Origin: Owenia fusiformis
Taxonomy: Eukaryota; Annelida; Polychaeta; Sabellida; Oweniidae
Length of the DNA stretch: 64,000 nt
Reading direction: 5' to 3'
Assembly: GCA_903813345.2 (NCBI GenBank)
Contig: CAIIXF020000003.1
Location: 31,931,151-31,995,150 of the forward strand
The position numbers were made by a program, and so were the translations under genes. Of this stretch, positions 11,791 through 23,805 are shown piece after piece (position 1 is the first letter of the stretch; each line of letters opens with the position of its first letter). Below the pieces are notes generated by a model, which worked only from the letters and a program-made list of their open reading frames with translations, ran no database searches and was not told the origin of the DNA.

Positions 11791-12351
11791 TAGCTAGGAT
11801 GAAGTTGAAAAACCCTTGCCCATAGTCATAACAGACTCTCTACCTCACAAGTAAACAAACATACTGCTAAGCCAATGAAAGTCAATGTATAGCATATCTC
11901 CAAGTTGATTGGTTAGATGAGTAGACTAGTAATGAGCTTAAGGTGGCTAAAGAGTGACATAAGCTGTTCATAGTAGTTCAATGAAATAAGTCCCTAAGTG
12001 AGTGAGTATAATAGCTGATATCAGCAAGAGGCAGATCATGGTAGTACTATACAGTATTATAGTATTTATGCAATGTTGTAATCCTTATGTCACATTCAGA
12101 GCATTTCGCTTGATTTCCACAAAGAAATAAGTCAGTGAACAGTCTGTCCTTGGAAAACATTCACCCACATTGAGTAAAATCATGAAACATGTGGATTAAA
12201 AGCTGTAGATTGGCTGATTATTGTTTATAGTTGCTCACCAATATACAAGTACATGTAAAGTACATATGTTTAGTCTACATATAGGTCACTATAGTGCTGA
12301 CAGGTTATCTCCAATAGTGAATGACCTTATTGTACCATTGTGTAGCTTCCC

Positions 12352-13603
12352 AAGGATCTTTCCATTGTTGCTCCAAGCTTGAAATCGGGTGTCCCTCAAG
12401 GAACTGTGCTCGGACCGCTCTGCTTCCTTGTCTATATCAATGATATGGGCAGCGACTTATCAACAACAACCAGCCTCAAACTATTTGCAGATGACAGCCT
12501 CCTCTTCATGTCTGTCGAGAACCAAAAGGATGCACTGACACTCCAGGATGACTTTGACAAACTGGCCTCCTGGGCAAATACATGGCAAATGAAATTCCAT
12601 CCCTCAAAATGCTATGTACTGAGTATTCACAGACGTAAATCACCCATCAAACACAAGTACATTATGTTAGGAGAAGAACTAAAATCTGTGACCCACATTC
12701 CATATCTAGGGATCGAAATCACAAACAACCTAAACTGGACGACACACATACAAACAGAAGTATCGAAATCTAACAAGGTACTAGGCTTCCTCCGGCGCAA
12801 CCTCCACCAGTGCCCAGAGAACATTAAAGCCCAGGCATACAAGACACTAGTACGGCCTAACCTAGAATATGCTAGTGCAGCATGGGATCCTTACCGCCAG
12901 AAGGATATCAACATGCTGGAACAGGTACAAAGGAGGGCAGCCAGATTTGTTACCAAATGTCACTCTAGGGAACCAGGCTGTGCCACCCAAGCTCTCCAAC
13001 ACCTGCAATGGGAATCACTACAATCCCGTAGGGAGGCTACTAGACTTTCCCTCTTCTACAAAGGAACTCACAACTTAGCAGCCATCACTATACCCACATA
13101 CTTCAGCCCTCAAATAAACACAAACACTAGACAGTTCCATCCGTCCAAATTCATCCAACCAGCTGCCAGAACGGACGCATACAAGTTTAGTTACTTTCCA
13201 AGGACAATAGTAAAATGGAACACTCTACCCAGTGATATTTTAGACAGTGATAGCCTATCCAGTTTTAAATCTTCTGTCAGCAAGCAGCTTAACAATTAAG
13301 CTCAGTTGTATTTTAGCAATAGGTCTATGGGACATTCTTAAAATTTGTTTTTGTTCTATACAAATGATTTTTGAATATGGCCTACTTTTCTACGAACGGG
13401 AGCATCGACCTTGGGGAAGATGCCTCCTTAAGTGGAGAAGTGTTTCATGATTTCAGTGAACATTTTAAAATGAGTTGTAAACCATAGATCTATTTTTAAA
13501 TGTTAAGGTTCAAATTGTATTCTATTCAAATTATATCACTGTTAAACTATATATCTGCTTTCAATGGGCTTATTAGCCTTTTGCGGATTATTGATGTAGA
13601 TGT
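12352..13603 (+). mobile_element. 5'-truncated LINE (CR1/jockey-like)
   Basis: Only the C-terminal RT region and 3' UTR remain. The tail reads GGGCTTATTAGCC...TTGATGTAGATGTAAAAA and stops where homology between the two inverted-duplication arms begins. A near-identical tail is found around 29045-29075 plus 31982-31990, defining the 3' end of this LINE family. Confidence 0.85.
12379..13299 (+). pseudogene. LINE RT C-terminal fragment
   Basis: The open frame starts in the middle of RT at SGVPQGTVLGPLCFLVYIND, includes the catalytic FADD, the YLGIEI block and the typical C-terminal helices (ARFVTKCHSREPG, RRAARF). It ends at a natural stop. The N-terminal RT and the endonuclease are absent. Codons upstream of 12379 are still compatible back to about 12352. 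The fragment is uninterrupted, which suggests a fairly recent, 5'-truncated insertion. No function is expected. Confidence 0.85.
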
Positions 13604-15964
13604 AAAAACAAATATCAGACCAGGCAATTCGAGGGCACATCTGGGGTCAATACACACTTAGTGCATGTCGTTTAGTAGTTTCGTTATGTAAGGAATAGTT
13701 ATATTTTGATAAGATTTGTCCTACAGAATGATATTTCCAATTCCAAGTTTTTATGAAGGAAATGCTTAGATATGCATACAGGGTGTTACAATGTACATCA
13801 AATTGAATACATTGATGCAAAACAGGTAATACCGGTGTCTGGTGATTGTAGGGTTAAAGTATACTATTATATTTTTACTGCTACACCTGATGTCGCGAGC
13901 CACCAATTTATAAGGTGTCTCTCATTTTGATAAATAGAAATAAATGTAGGCCTATGGGTAATAAAACTGAATTTAGGACAGTAGTTTTGCTATGCACTAA
14001 ATAAAAGACAATTAAAACGAATTCCATGGACGTAGCGAGGAAGCTGGTAATAAAGCTCTTGTAGCCTAAATATATTTGCCTTGCATATTTATGTTTGATC
14101 CTGTCTATGTCAAAGAACATTTAAACATTCATATACATTCATTCTTTATATTTTACTATACCTTACAGTATCATTTTTTCTTTACAAATCAATTATAAAA
14201 TCGGTTAATGTTATCGATTGATTTATTCGAATTAGATATGTTTCTGTTTGCTACAAGTTCGTATAAGTACCCTAATTTATAATAATTAGAGGTATAACCG
14301 TCACAAGATTACATATATGTACATTATTGAACTTGGATAATCTTGGATAAATAATAATTGTTTGTTATATATTCAGCTTAGACTGGTTAACTGGTGTTCA
14401 AAATATAGAGGTTCTTATATGAGTAAGCCTACCTGTGCAAGATCGTTCATTCTTGATGAGCTTTGATAATTCTTCTTTATCGAGTCGTTTGCTCATATGA
14501 CTTTGTATTATGACGTCACAGCCAAGTTTTGTAGAGTGAGCATGGATACGCATAACAACGCTGTACTCGTTGCCATGTTGTTGATGTTTATAAACCAGTG
14601 ATGTCACAAGTAAATGTCATCTTGCACGTGTAACTTTTTAGGATGAAAGATGGCAATATCTTGCATGGGGTAATGAATCAATGATGGCTGTATCTTTGTT
14701 AGTCAGATGGGAAAATGCCATTCTGTCCGGTCTGCAGAAATTGAAATTAAAAGATGAATACATTGTCTATGAGTTCACCATTGCTTTAATTGTGTGTGTA
14801 TTTAATGTAGACCAATAGGTATCCAACGATGAATGTGAAGAATTAGTTCTTAAATGATTAAATGATTTAGCATTTTCAGTATTTTGCAGCACATATAGTC
14901 ATCTGGCAAATCTATTATTGCTTTTTTAATTACGATAGAAAAAATGTGACAAGTCAGTCAGAAAAGTCAGTAATTGTCTCTGTAACCATTGTTGTACTTG
15001 TTGTAGCAACTGCTTTACATCTTTACATCTCTGCAAAATATAAATATGTACTTACTTTTTAATTTACATAAGGTATTTATAACATGCTAAATATCACTAC
15101 CTACAGTTTGTAATTACTGATGCCGATTTCCGAACGCCGAACACCAACCGCGTGTTTTAATCTTTCCATATTACTGTCAGTTTCACGGTATATTATACCT
15201 CACTATAGTGGAAAACTGCCGAGCCTTACCCAGCTGTCTATTATGAGCAAATCACTCTAACGGTTGACTGAACCCTCCATCCATTCGAATATATCTCCCA
15301 TGTCATCGCTTTCTCTGGATACTCAACGATGGTGGCTGACTTTACCGATGCACTGTTACTAACATTTAATATTGTTCCAATAAGCCAGAACCCAAATTTG
15401 TAGTACATATACAGGCGACGTGACGTATGCTTATATGAAGCTCTGTAGTTGAAGACGCTTCCAGTGATGGCATACTGGCCAATGAATTGGGCACTAGTGC
15501 CGCCAAAACCACTGACTAGAAGGCGTCGACAGGATGTGCGACCTAGAATACAGAACATGCATAAAGGCTCCGAGTGAAATAAGGATAGTCATCAATTCAT
15601 AAAATGATGGCAAGCGTGGCCCACGTAAATTGTTTATTTAATCTTCTCAATTATCACCACGTTGCAAGGCCTGTTTCCAGGGTATTAGTACCAGTTTCAT
15701 CGACCCCCACCTGGTTATAGAGACGTTACGTTACCGGCCATTTTGAATTGAGTAGTCATTTTGAAAATTCCTCTTTATCAGATTTTTATGTCCACACGGC
15801 ATCGGCAAATAAAAGCTGAGCCAACTGACAAATGGTATTTGTATGAGTTATCAAAAATATATATTATATGATTTATAGATGGCATTAGCAATATAATAGT
15901 CATGATTACATGTCAGTAAACATTTATACATGTCATTATGTAATATTTACTTCCCTTTCCTCTT

Positions 15965-16400
15965 GCCTTGTTCGCGCTTTTCGCGAGGGTGTTAAAATCG
16001 CGAAAAATAATCGTCGCGAAATTGCCAATTAAATCCCCGGGAATTTGTTTTTACCCGGGGCTCTGATGCATTTCGGTAAAGTTATTATGGGAGCCACGCA
16101 CTTTTGCTTTAATATTAAAAATGACGATGCAATAGAGGTTGATATGCATCTTGCCGATGATAAAGATCCCAGTTATTGTAAATCTCATCCAAATATGACA
16201 TCAGTGCAATTACTGTACATCTAACTTAATTTACACACGAGTAGCTCGAGAATTCCTGGAATAGTAATGATAAATAATAGTAATGAATTTCAAACTTGTG
16301 AAATTCGCGAAATTTAATAGCCGCGAAATCGTGTTTTCGCAAAATTTGCGAAATTAAATCTCGCGAATAATACCGGGCGTACAGTATTCGTTGCGGATTA
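15965..16400. mobile_element. MITE-like insert unique to left arm
   Basis: Where the arms should match, the left arm has a block rich in CGCGAAA and TTCGCG strings, with inverse-related ends (TTCGCGCTTTTCGCGAGGG near 15970 and TTCGCAAAATTTGCG near 16336). The right arm has different sequence. No coding capacity. Confidence 0.5.
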
Positions 16401-16553
16401 TGGCATATTTTGTATCGCGTTTACGCCGTAACAAAGTACTGTATTCAATTAGTCAAAGTCACAGTTAATGAATGACTCAGTTTAAATTGTTTCTAAAATT
16501 AATATGACTTGTTGTATTTGATCATACCTGTGCATTCATTGCTTGGTCTTTTT

Positions 16554-16563
16554 TATATAAAAG
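16554..16563 (+). promoter_or_regulatory. TATA box of left glycosyltransferase-like gene
   Basis: TATATAAAAG lies 205 bases upstream of the ATG. It is a near-consensus TATA box, and a transcription start about 30 bases downstream would give a 5' leader of roughly 180 bases. The right-arm copy has TATGTAAGG at the matching place (52615-52623 on the minus strand). Confidence 0.55.
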
Positions 16564-16767
16564 TGCCCCCTGGCTCTGCATTTTAATTACTTCACTAATA
16601 AATACGTATATACGCAACATCCTGTTGTTCAAATGTACGTTAACAACTAATTCAACAGATCCAAGCTCGAGCTCACATAATTTGGACAAGGAAAACAGGA
16701 CTGTGAGAAATGCAAATAGTAATACTAATTAAAAGCAGGAATAAAAGAAGAATTTATTTTTGTCAAA

Positions 16768-17883
16768 ATGACAAAATTGTCCTGTTTTGGAAATATGTCG
16801 AGGGAGAGAAGTTTCTCTGTTCCAGTTTTCTTGATTTTGACGATGACTTTGTCAGTTTATTGGGGATTTTCAGTAAAAACAATAGGGACTTGTATAAGAG
16901 CCTTGCTTTCAGCAGACACGTCACCTAGAAGAGCACACATATCGACGGCAGGTGATGATTTCCTGAAAAACTTTCTTTATATTGTGAATTCTTATCAATG
17001 CATACGCGACTATCTTGTACAGTTGGACACGTTGGGAGATCCAAAGAATTTGGACGTGCTAGTATTGAGTTATAAAGCGCCCTGTAAAGACTCGAAGTTT
17101 GACCATGTTAAGTACATATATGGTCCAAATACAACTTGGACATCTGGAAGAAACCTTGCTTGGACATATGCGCAGAAAAATCTTGGAAAATATGTGTATT
17201 ACGTTTTTCTTGATGAAGATATCATATTGAAACCAACGCTGCCAAGAATTTTGAGTAGAAATGTGCTTAATAAACTGAAATCAAATACTTCCATACTGAG
17301 ACAATTTGAAGATTGTCTGCTTGAAACACAACCTGCAGTTGGAGCGCCTATGTTTTCATGGAGTGACCCTTTGCTTATTTCCGACGAATGTCAACTTGAT
17401 AATTATAGCAAACAATGGAATCTCCCGGAGCGAGTTCCAATGATACTCTTTGATATGATTTTTGTAGCATTCCATAATAAGGCTATTGAGCATTTAATGC
17501 CACTAGATGTACAATATGACAAACAAAGTTGGTGGGCATCAGGACAATATTTGCAAATGAAATCCTATTATTATTTTCATCGTCAGGTTGCACGGTATAC
17601 CCTCATGACCGTGCATAACAATCAGCATAAACGTTATCCCCAAGGATATGTTTCATATGCCGATATAATTAAGGACATCAAATCTAAAGTTCCAATGTCT
17701 TACAGAAATGCAACAATATTTACGCAGGACATAAAGGTAATGGAAGGTAATAATGTCTGGAGAAAACATATGCCATTTAACCCATTGAAACCAGCTTTTG
17801 AATTGGCTCCTAAAAATGATGCTATCGCTCCTTTCAAATATATTGAGCGTAAGAACAACTCATTTGAGAATAATGATTGCTAA
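16768..17883 (+). CDS. Type II membrane glycosyltransferase-like protein (left copy)
   Basis: This is an intronless frame of 371 codons. A short basic N-terminus is followed by one hydrophobic segment (about residues 17-36), as in Golgi type II glycosyltransferases. Further on are TSGRNLAWTYAQ (126-136), resembling the nucleotide-sugar contact region of GT-A folds, and FLDEDI (147-152), a DxD-like metal-binding motif. A Trp-rich QSWWASGQYLQM segment follows. I cannot name the CAZy family, and donor and acceptor are unknown. Met10 is an alternative start; the upstream Met is shared by both copies. It differs from the right copy at about 30 residues and has no stop or frameshift, in contrast to the dead protease exons around it. 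Confidence 0.7.
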   Translation: MTKLSCFGNMSRERSFSVPVFLILTMTLSVYWGFSVKTIGTCIRALLSADTSPRRAHISTAGDDFLKNFLYIVNSYQCIRDYLVQLDTLGDPKNLDVLVLSYKAPCKDSKFDHVKYIYGPNTTWTSGRNLAWTYAQKNLGKYVYYVFLDEDIILKPTLPRILSRNVLNKLKSNTSILRQFEDCLLETQPAVGAPMFSWSDPLLISDECQLDNYSKQWNLPERVPMILFDMIFVAFHNKAIEHLMPLDVQYDKQSWWASGQYLQMKSYYYFHRQVARYTLMTVHNNQHKRYPQGYVSYADIIKDIKSKVPMSYRNATIFTQDIKVMEGNNVWRKHMPFNPLKPAFELAPKNDAIAPFKYIERKNNSFENNDC

Positions 17884-18097
17884 ATGCCATATTGCTTGAT
17901 AATTAAAGTCATGTTTAAAAGAAACAAATGAATATATTATGTATGTATGTTATAATGAATATTTGTCACTTAATACAAGGATATACAAACATGTTGGCAT
18001 ATGGGCATCTCATGTGAATGTGACACTCTCTTGCTTTTGAAACGTGTCGTGTTGCGACATGTGAATGAAAGTTGAATTCACCCTCAAGGCAAATGAA

Positions 18098-18310
18098 AAT
18101 CAGTAGCCCCATAATGTGGATGGTGCTATATTTGAAAGCAACGTAATGTGGATGTTGCTTGGTTCGGAAAGCTCCACAATGTGAATGGTGCTGGTATCTG
18201 GGAGCGCCACAATGTAATGTATATGGCGCTCGAGTCTAAAAGCCGCATAATGTGGATGGTGCTTGGACGATTGCTCCATGATGTGGATGGCACACGAGTT
18301 TGAAGCGCTT
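18098..18310. repeat. Minisatellite, ~33-base units (left arm)
   Basis: About six degenerate units share the core CCACAATGTGGATGGTGCT or a variant. Each unit is partly self-complementary around CATTATG/CATAATG. The array lies about 200 bases after the stop of the glycosyltransferase-like gene and matches 50955-51155 in the right arm, so it predates the duplication. Confidence 0.75.
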
Positions 18311-20990
18311 TTGAACCTTGATCTTTTGATCAACAGCCCATTGTAGAAATGTTAATGGATTTTAAAACTGTTGGGGTCAATGCCCCTGAATGTGTGGCGT
18401 TACCTGTTATGCATTTTGCTTTCAACGTTGGTGCCAGTGACCAAGTTCTGCCAGCAAAAACGGACCACGGTGTACCAATCGCTTGTGGCGTGAACAAGCG
18501 GGTATTTCTATATATTCCAACAAACGATGTCCGAATTGAACTTCCAATGAACCACATACCACTTGAGGCACTGTAGAATATTTAATCATCACCAGATTCG
18601 TGCTTATATATTGGACGGTGGTTGAATGTTTTAGGTGCCAGAAAGTAGAGTCCTTGGCGTGCAGTCTGACTAGGGTTACTCCCGAATAAGATCTTTGCAC
18701 AGGGTGTGGGTGCTAAAAATTGAATATGGCAATCACGTGACTATTTACATATTGATCAAAGTAACTGTAACTGAAATACTTTCAATGGAAATTCAATTAT
18801 TTACCAAAGCGTCTGTTTAGGTATGTCAATCAATTCAGTAATGATTTGTTCAACGGTGTTGTTGTTGATGTTGTTTAAATTGGGATAGTAATATTGTTTC
18901 TCGGGTGATATGGTCATTCTTTACGCATTTGAACATAATTTAGGAAATAATTGGAAGAGCTATAGCTAGTCTTTTTCTTTTGACTGGTTAGACATGTATG
19001 CTTTATTTTTGCTTTGGCCCATGTACTTCTATAATTTTTGGTCGTTTTAAAAAGTTACCTTTAAAACACAGCACGGTCCATTTTGAGTCATCCACGAAGC
19101 CGAACCCATTAAACATTTTCCATGTTGAAGAAACGTCGTAAGGAAGTATTGCTCTGTCCCGCACGTAAGCACCAAACGAAGATCCACCTATAGCAGGACC
19201 GATGGCCCAACCATCTACGTTCGAACTTACCTGTATATACAGGAATGAGTCTCCGGATTCGTGCATATAAACTGGACGGTAATTCAGTGACCTTGCTCTT
19301 AGTACATAAACACCCTGACGGGATCTCTGTAGAGCACTACCAGAGATGAATAGTTTCTGACATGGGGTTATATCTAAAAGTAAAAATGAATAGTTTACAT
19401 TCATATATAGAAACAAAAATTATTTCGTCAATTTATTTAATCGTTAACCAGCAAATGGAATTAAGAAATTATGAAATTGCTAAATACTTTTCTCTATTTC
19501 CATATTTCATTTTACTTAATAGTAGAGTCCGTGTTGAGGTTATGCCATACTGTAATATTTATTTTTCCCCATAATGAAAATGCCTCCAAATTTTATTGAT
19601 ATTCTTTTCTAAAGTTATATAATTAATTACATTTTCATTTATATTTTTTTGTCCTTTTGAATTACATTACTTTTTCAATCATAATTTGAGAACGAGTTCA
19701 TGTAAATTTAATTTTAGTTTATCCATTTAGACCTACTGTATACCATCATTTATATATCTAAGTCATTGTTTCTGTTGCAAGTACAAATATCAAAGCGGGC
19801 ATTTTCTCCATTTCAATACTTTCTGAAATTCAGCCATTACTCTCAACTGTTCCTCTGGTAATGATATTAATTTTGAACCCATTACGGACATAAACTTGAA
19901 TTCATTTAATTCGATTTACACAATTCAATATTGTACCTATATTGTAAAATGTGTACGCACCCAGGTTAACGCAGTCAGGTGAAACTGTTTTGACTGTCTT
20001 CCATTGCAGATTGATTCCATTGAACAGTTCCCACGTGTCGGCCATGATATTCTCGAGAACCATAGCTGTGTCTGAGACCCTCACGCCCACGCTGCCCTTC
20101 ATGTCTCGGCCAATGAACCAGTACCTGATACCTTCACCAAAGATACCGTAATACATAAAGTGTTTTCCAGTCTCGTGGGTGTAGACGGGACGCCCGTTAA
20201 ATAATGATCCTTCCAAGAAATAAAGCCCGTTTCGAAGTGATTGGTAATTTTTGATCCCCGTCATAAGAATAGAATCACATGGTATTGTACCTGAAAGAAT
20301 TCGTGTTGGCTTTAAAAACATTGCTCGCGAGCACTTGTTATAATTTAAAAGCTCTCCAAGTATAGGTATGAGTGTGATTTTTCTAATATTTACAGAAATG
20401 AAGGTTTGTTTAAATATCTATTAATGGTGTAAAATTATTAAGTTACATTTATTCTGAATTATTTTTGATTTAGCTGTATTTTATATAAGCCATAACCATC
20501 GAGCCCCTTTAAACAAAAATTGTCATGAAGGTCATTGAAAGTGAAATCTCAATTTAAGTAAAGTAAGATTTGAACTTCTGAGAACTTGTAGATTTTGAAA
20601 AAATCGGGTCAATTTGAAGCAAGTTGAAAAATACCTTTTTGACCTTTTCTTAACCTTTGTTGACCTTGAAAAGGTCATTGGTGACATTAAAAGTTGGACC
20701 TGAAATAAAATTAACAGCACAAAAATGTTGATATGTCCTGCATAATGTTACACTCACCAAAATAACACTCAATTTTTATTTTCTTATTGCCAATTAACCA
20801 CGTATTCGGTATTTTTGCTGGATTTGTTTCAGTCGTAATAAAAGGTGATACCAAAGTGTGGGAATCAGACTTAAACTGCCATTTATTTATACCGATCATG
20901 CTTAATGTTACATCCCCATTAGAGGAGGTCCTCTTTTTATATACTGGCGCACCATTATTGTCCATTTGGGAGAGTGCATAGGCTCCATTT

Positions 20991-21540
20991 AGGACCTACA
21001 TACATCCCCAAACCGCAACATCATCTTGCAGCGCTGTAATCAGTACCGAACAGTGCAGTTAGTGTACTGCGCTGTACAGCAATGTACAGTGCTATTCTAG
21101 CATCACCTGTTTTGAGCAGCGTAATACAGTACTGTTTTTGAAAACTCTGCTTGACTGACTCTGCTTGACTGATTCATTATAAATTTATTTGAGAGTAATA
21201 TTATTGTTTATTGTATCTTTATTATCAGAGATACGGAGCAAAAAACAATTTTACATATAAAATATCAGATCCAATTATAAATACATGGAAAATACATAGA
21301 ATAAAAAGAAGAAGAGTATTTACATATCATAATTTTTAAAAGAGACTGAACATATGCAAGTTTTTGCGCTACAGTTATGACATAGTTTTCATATGTTGAT
21401 TCATCTCAATTAAATAACACATCAGTCGAACAGCCCAGTAAGATCTCTTAATATAGTTCATTACAAGTAAGTTTAAGCGAAAGTACGTCTCATTGGGATT
21501 CAGGAAGCGCTGCCACCCCCTCACACATTTATCTGAAAAG
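20991..21540. other. Foreign segment replacing part of a protease exon
   Basis: Homology to the right arm stops at CTAAATGGAGCC (about 20990) and resumes at GGAAATCCTTGCCCC (about 21540). The 550 bases between are unrelated to the exon part and intron they replace. A weak minus-strand frame with a Trp/Leu-rich stretch is present, possibly a LINE or transposase remnant that I cannot identify. Confidence 0.6.
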
Positions 21541-22424
21541 GAAATCCTTGCCCCACGTGTATAAATGCTGAGAAAAGAGTTTATTGACCATTCGAATATA
21601 ATTATAAAGGTAAATTTATTTGAAATACAAAAACATACCTTCAATAGAAGAATATTCAAGTTTGAAGCCAGTTCTCTTGCCTTTTCCAACAAAAACGTTG
21701 TTTGATTTCAGAATTATCATCATTTCGTTTCCAATTGACACAAACGTTTTGTTCGGTCCTTCGGTGCAACAAAACCTATTACAGAATGTACATAAAGCAA
21801 TCTTTCTTCACGTCATTAAAACCAATATAATATAAATATCACCAGGCTCTTTACATGCAATTTTTATGATAACTGAAGTTTATATCGTCATAATGTTGTG
21901 AAAAACTGATTATTACGCATCTGAAATACAAATATATACTATCGTATATAGTGTTATTAAGTGTTATTCCTCCATTTGGTTTATATACTAGGTTCAAGTC
22001 ACTTAGTTTTCAATGCAAATAAGCAGATGAGTTTATGATAATAAATTTGATAGGAATTCTTTCTCATCGTGGAGAAATAAATCATCATCAGGAATTTTAT
22101 TAAAACTCATTTTTGCATGCCATATAATACACTTATATTTCACATCTAATTTTCGCGTTTTCGCGAGGTATACAGTAATCATCAGTAATTGTGAAATTAA
22201 AATGCATGTCTATTAGACGTTTTAATATAAATACGTCGGACTAATTTTAGGCAACAGATAGTAGAACGCACACTGACACAGTGTTTAATTGGTTTTGCCC
22301 TTTCGCTTTTCTAAATCGACTCATGATGCCTTGTCTCAGTAGTAACTTAATGTAAAGATAAACATTTAAAAGTTTTTTTCAGTTCAAGAGATATAAAAGA
22401 AAAATTGACTGAATTTGATATTAT

Positions 22425-23406
22425 TGTAACGGTCTGCTTAACGAAATTATTAATACATAAAGCCTTCGCAGTTGCGGTAGTATGATATTTTAAAGTCTAT
22501 TTCACTGAAACACAAAAATGGAGAAACACTTTACATATGAATCCTGTGTGGTAGACTAATAGAAAATAAACCGGTTTTGTAACTTCGAAGAAGCAAACCA
22601 CGACGGAAAACGCAATTCGAACGCGAGTTGGAAATATTTATCTATAATCTGATTGGTTGATTTTGTATCAACTCACGATTGAATCGAATGTTAGATCGCC
22701 AGCGTTGTAGGTCGTCAGACGATATCGGGAGGCACGACAAGGTAGGGCTATGCACATTTTCTAGGTGAACAACATTCCTGTTTCTGGACTGGGCGTTACT
22801 TGGGCTTACAGACTTCATCAACAGCAATATGCAGCAATGAGCAACCCAAGATAAGGATTCGTAAGCTGTGAATCTACAGCAGTCCATTGGGGTGCCGTAA
22901 CGGCTGGAATTCGCTGAGGGAATAGCGTCACCTCGGGAGTTGAGACTACACAGTCAGCCAAGCCCATCAAGAGCAGCCAGTCTCCGAAAGTCGAGAACCT
23001 ACACTCTATGCAAGTCCCCTATCATCGTGATCAAGTCCACGACGACTTCAAGGGCCAGTCCCACAACCGGTTGCCTCTTATCGTCTCGCATAGCTTTTAT
23101 TATCTTTTATAGACATTTTAAATAGACATTTCTGTAGTAGTATTTTGAAAGACATTTTATAAAGACATTTACATATCTAGAGTAATAGATTAAATTAAAA
23201 GCATCATAAATACCATTGTTCTTTCTCTCTGTGCAATATTACTATTTTGATCATTATGTTCTCTATGTTGATTTTAAATAAATAAACCTTGTACATATTG
23301 TTATATTTTACATCACTCGTCGTGTTGCATATGTGTTGCATGTTGTATTTGATTTATTAGGCTCTGTTTAAAAGTCCCTTTCCCTTCCCCGTTTCGTCCG
23401 GTTACA
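22425..23406 (+). mobile_element. Probable solo LTR
   Basis: The segment begins TGTAACGG and ends CCGGTTACA, i.e. TG...CA with short inverted termini. It is flanked by TTAT on both sides (22421-22424 and 23407-23410). An AATAAA signal is present near 23277-23283, followed by T-rich sequence, placing the R/U5 part to the right. No gag-pol or second LTR is nearby, so it is interpreted as a solo LTR left by recombination. A GC-richer stretch at 22.85-23.09 kb has no credible long ORF. Confidence 0.55.
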
Positions 23407-23805
23407 TTATTCAATTTTGTTTATTGTTCTTTTAATGTTAGACATAATTTTGTTTATATTGTTTTGGTTTTAATTTTTGCAAGGGATGACTTGATCGTGG
23501 TTCATTAATGCATCATTAGAAACTTTCCTCGAATTAACGTAAGGAATTTCAAGTTTAGTACTCCGAGCACATGGGCTTGAGAAAATTTATTCGATTATTT
23601 CAGTTGTGTTATTAATGGGATAAAGGGAGATTAAAATCATATTTAATAGATTCTACGCCATTTGTCTTCAATATTGTATCTACCATAATCTAAAATTCCC
23701 GTCCATACTCTCTGCAAAAAGTGGTATTATTATTATTATTTTATTCACCTTTATAACGGTGGCACACCTCAAAAGGGTGCTATACATATATAAAACATTT
23801 TACAA

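Larger units (their letters stand above)
15241..21775 (-). pseudogene. Inverted partial copy of the astacin-CUB gene (3' half)
   Basis: Reading the minus strand, the exons are 21639-21775 (end of CUB), 20758-20990 (only the second of two repeat domains; first lost), 19961-20290, 19059-19373, 18404-18712 and 15241-15542 (last exon with stop). Splice sites and phases match the right-arm gene. Lesions: an in-frame TAA at 18582-18584 where the intact gene has Tyr, and loss of about 370 bases of the two-domain exon, replaced by unrelated sequence. No propeptide, catalytic, EGF or first CUB exons exist upstream (22-23.8 kb). It therefore cannot make a protease. The individual exons 19961-20290 and 19059-19373 are still open, indicating moderate age. 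Confidence 0.88.
13604..21857 (-). repeat. Left arm of large inverted duplication
   Basis: This arm is the reverse complement of 47431-58852. Order is preserved throughout: 3' flank, last protease exon, antisense glycosyltransferase-like gene, minisatellite, four further protease exons, CUB exon. Matches lie in introns as well as exons, so it is a segmental duplication. Left end at AACAAATATCAGAC (about 13604), right end at AAAGAGCCTGGT in inverse orientation (about 21857). Local differences: 15.97-16.40 kb replaced, 20.99-21.54 kb replaced, and several insertions found only in the right arm. Distance between arms is about 25.6 kb. Confidence 0.9.

Noticed and set aside
18100-18557. Minus-strand frames of 75-77 codons in the left arm
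   Set aside because: 18100-18333 is the minisatellite read as protein; 18330-18557 is the end of a pseudo-exon running into its intron.
18422-18700. 92-codon minus-strand frame starting MQRSYSGV
   Set aside because: It is pseudo-exon 13 in a wrong frame; the correct frame is recognised by the domain motifs and contains the TAA.
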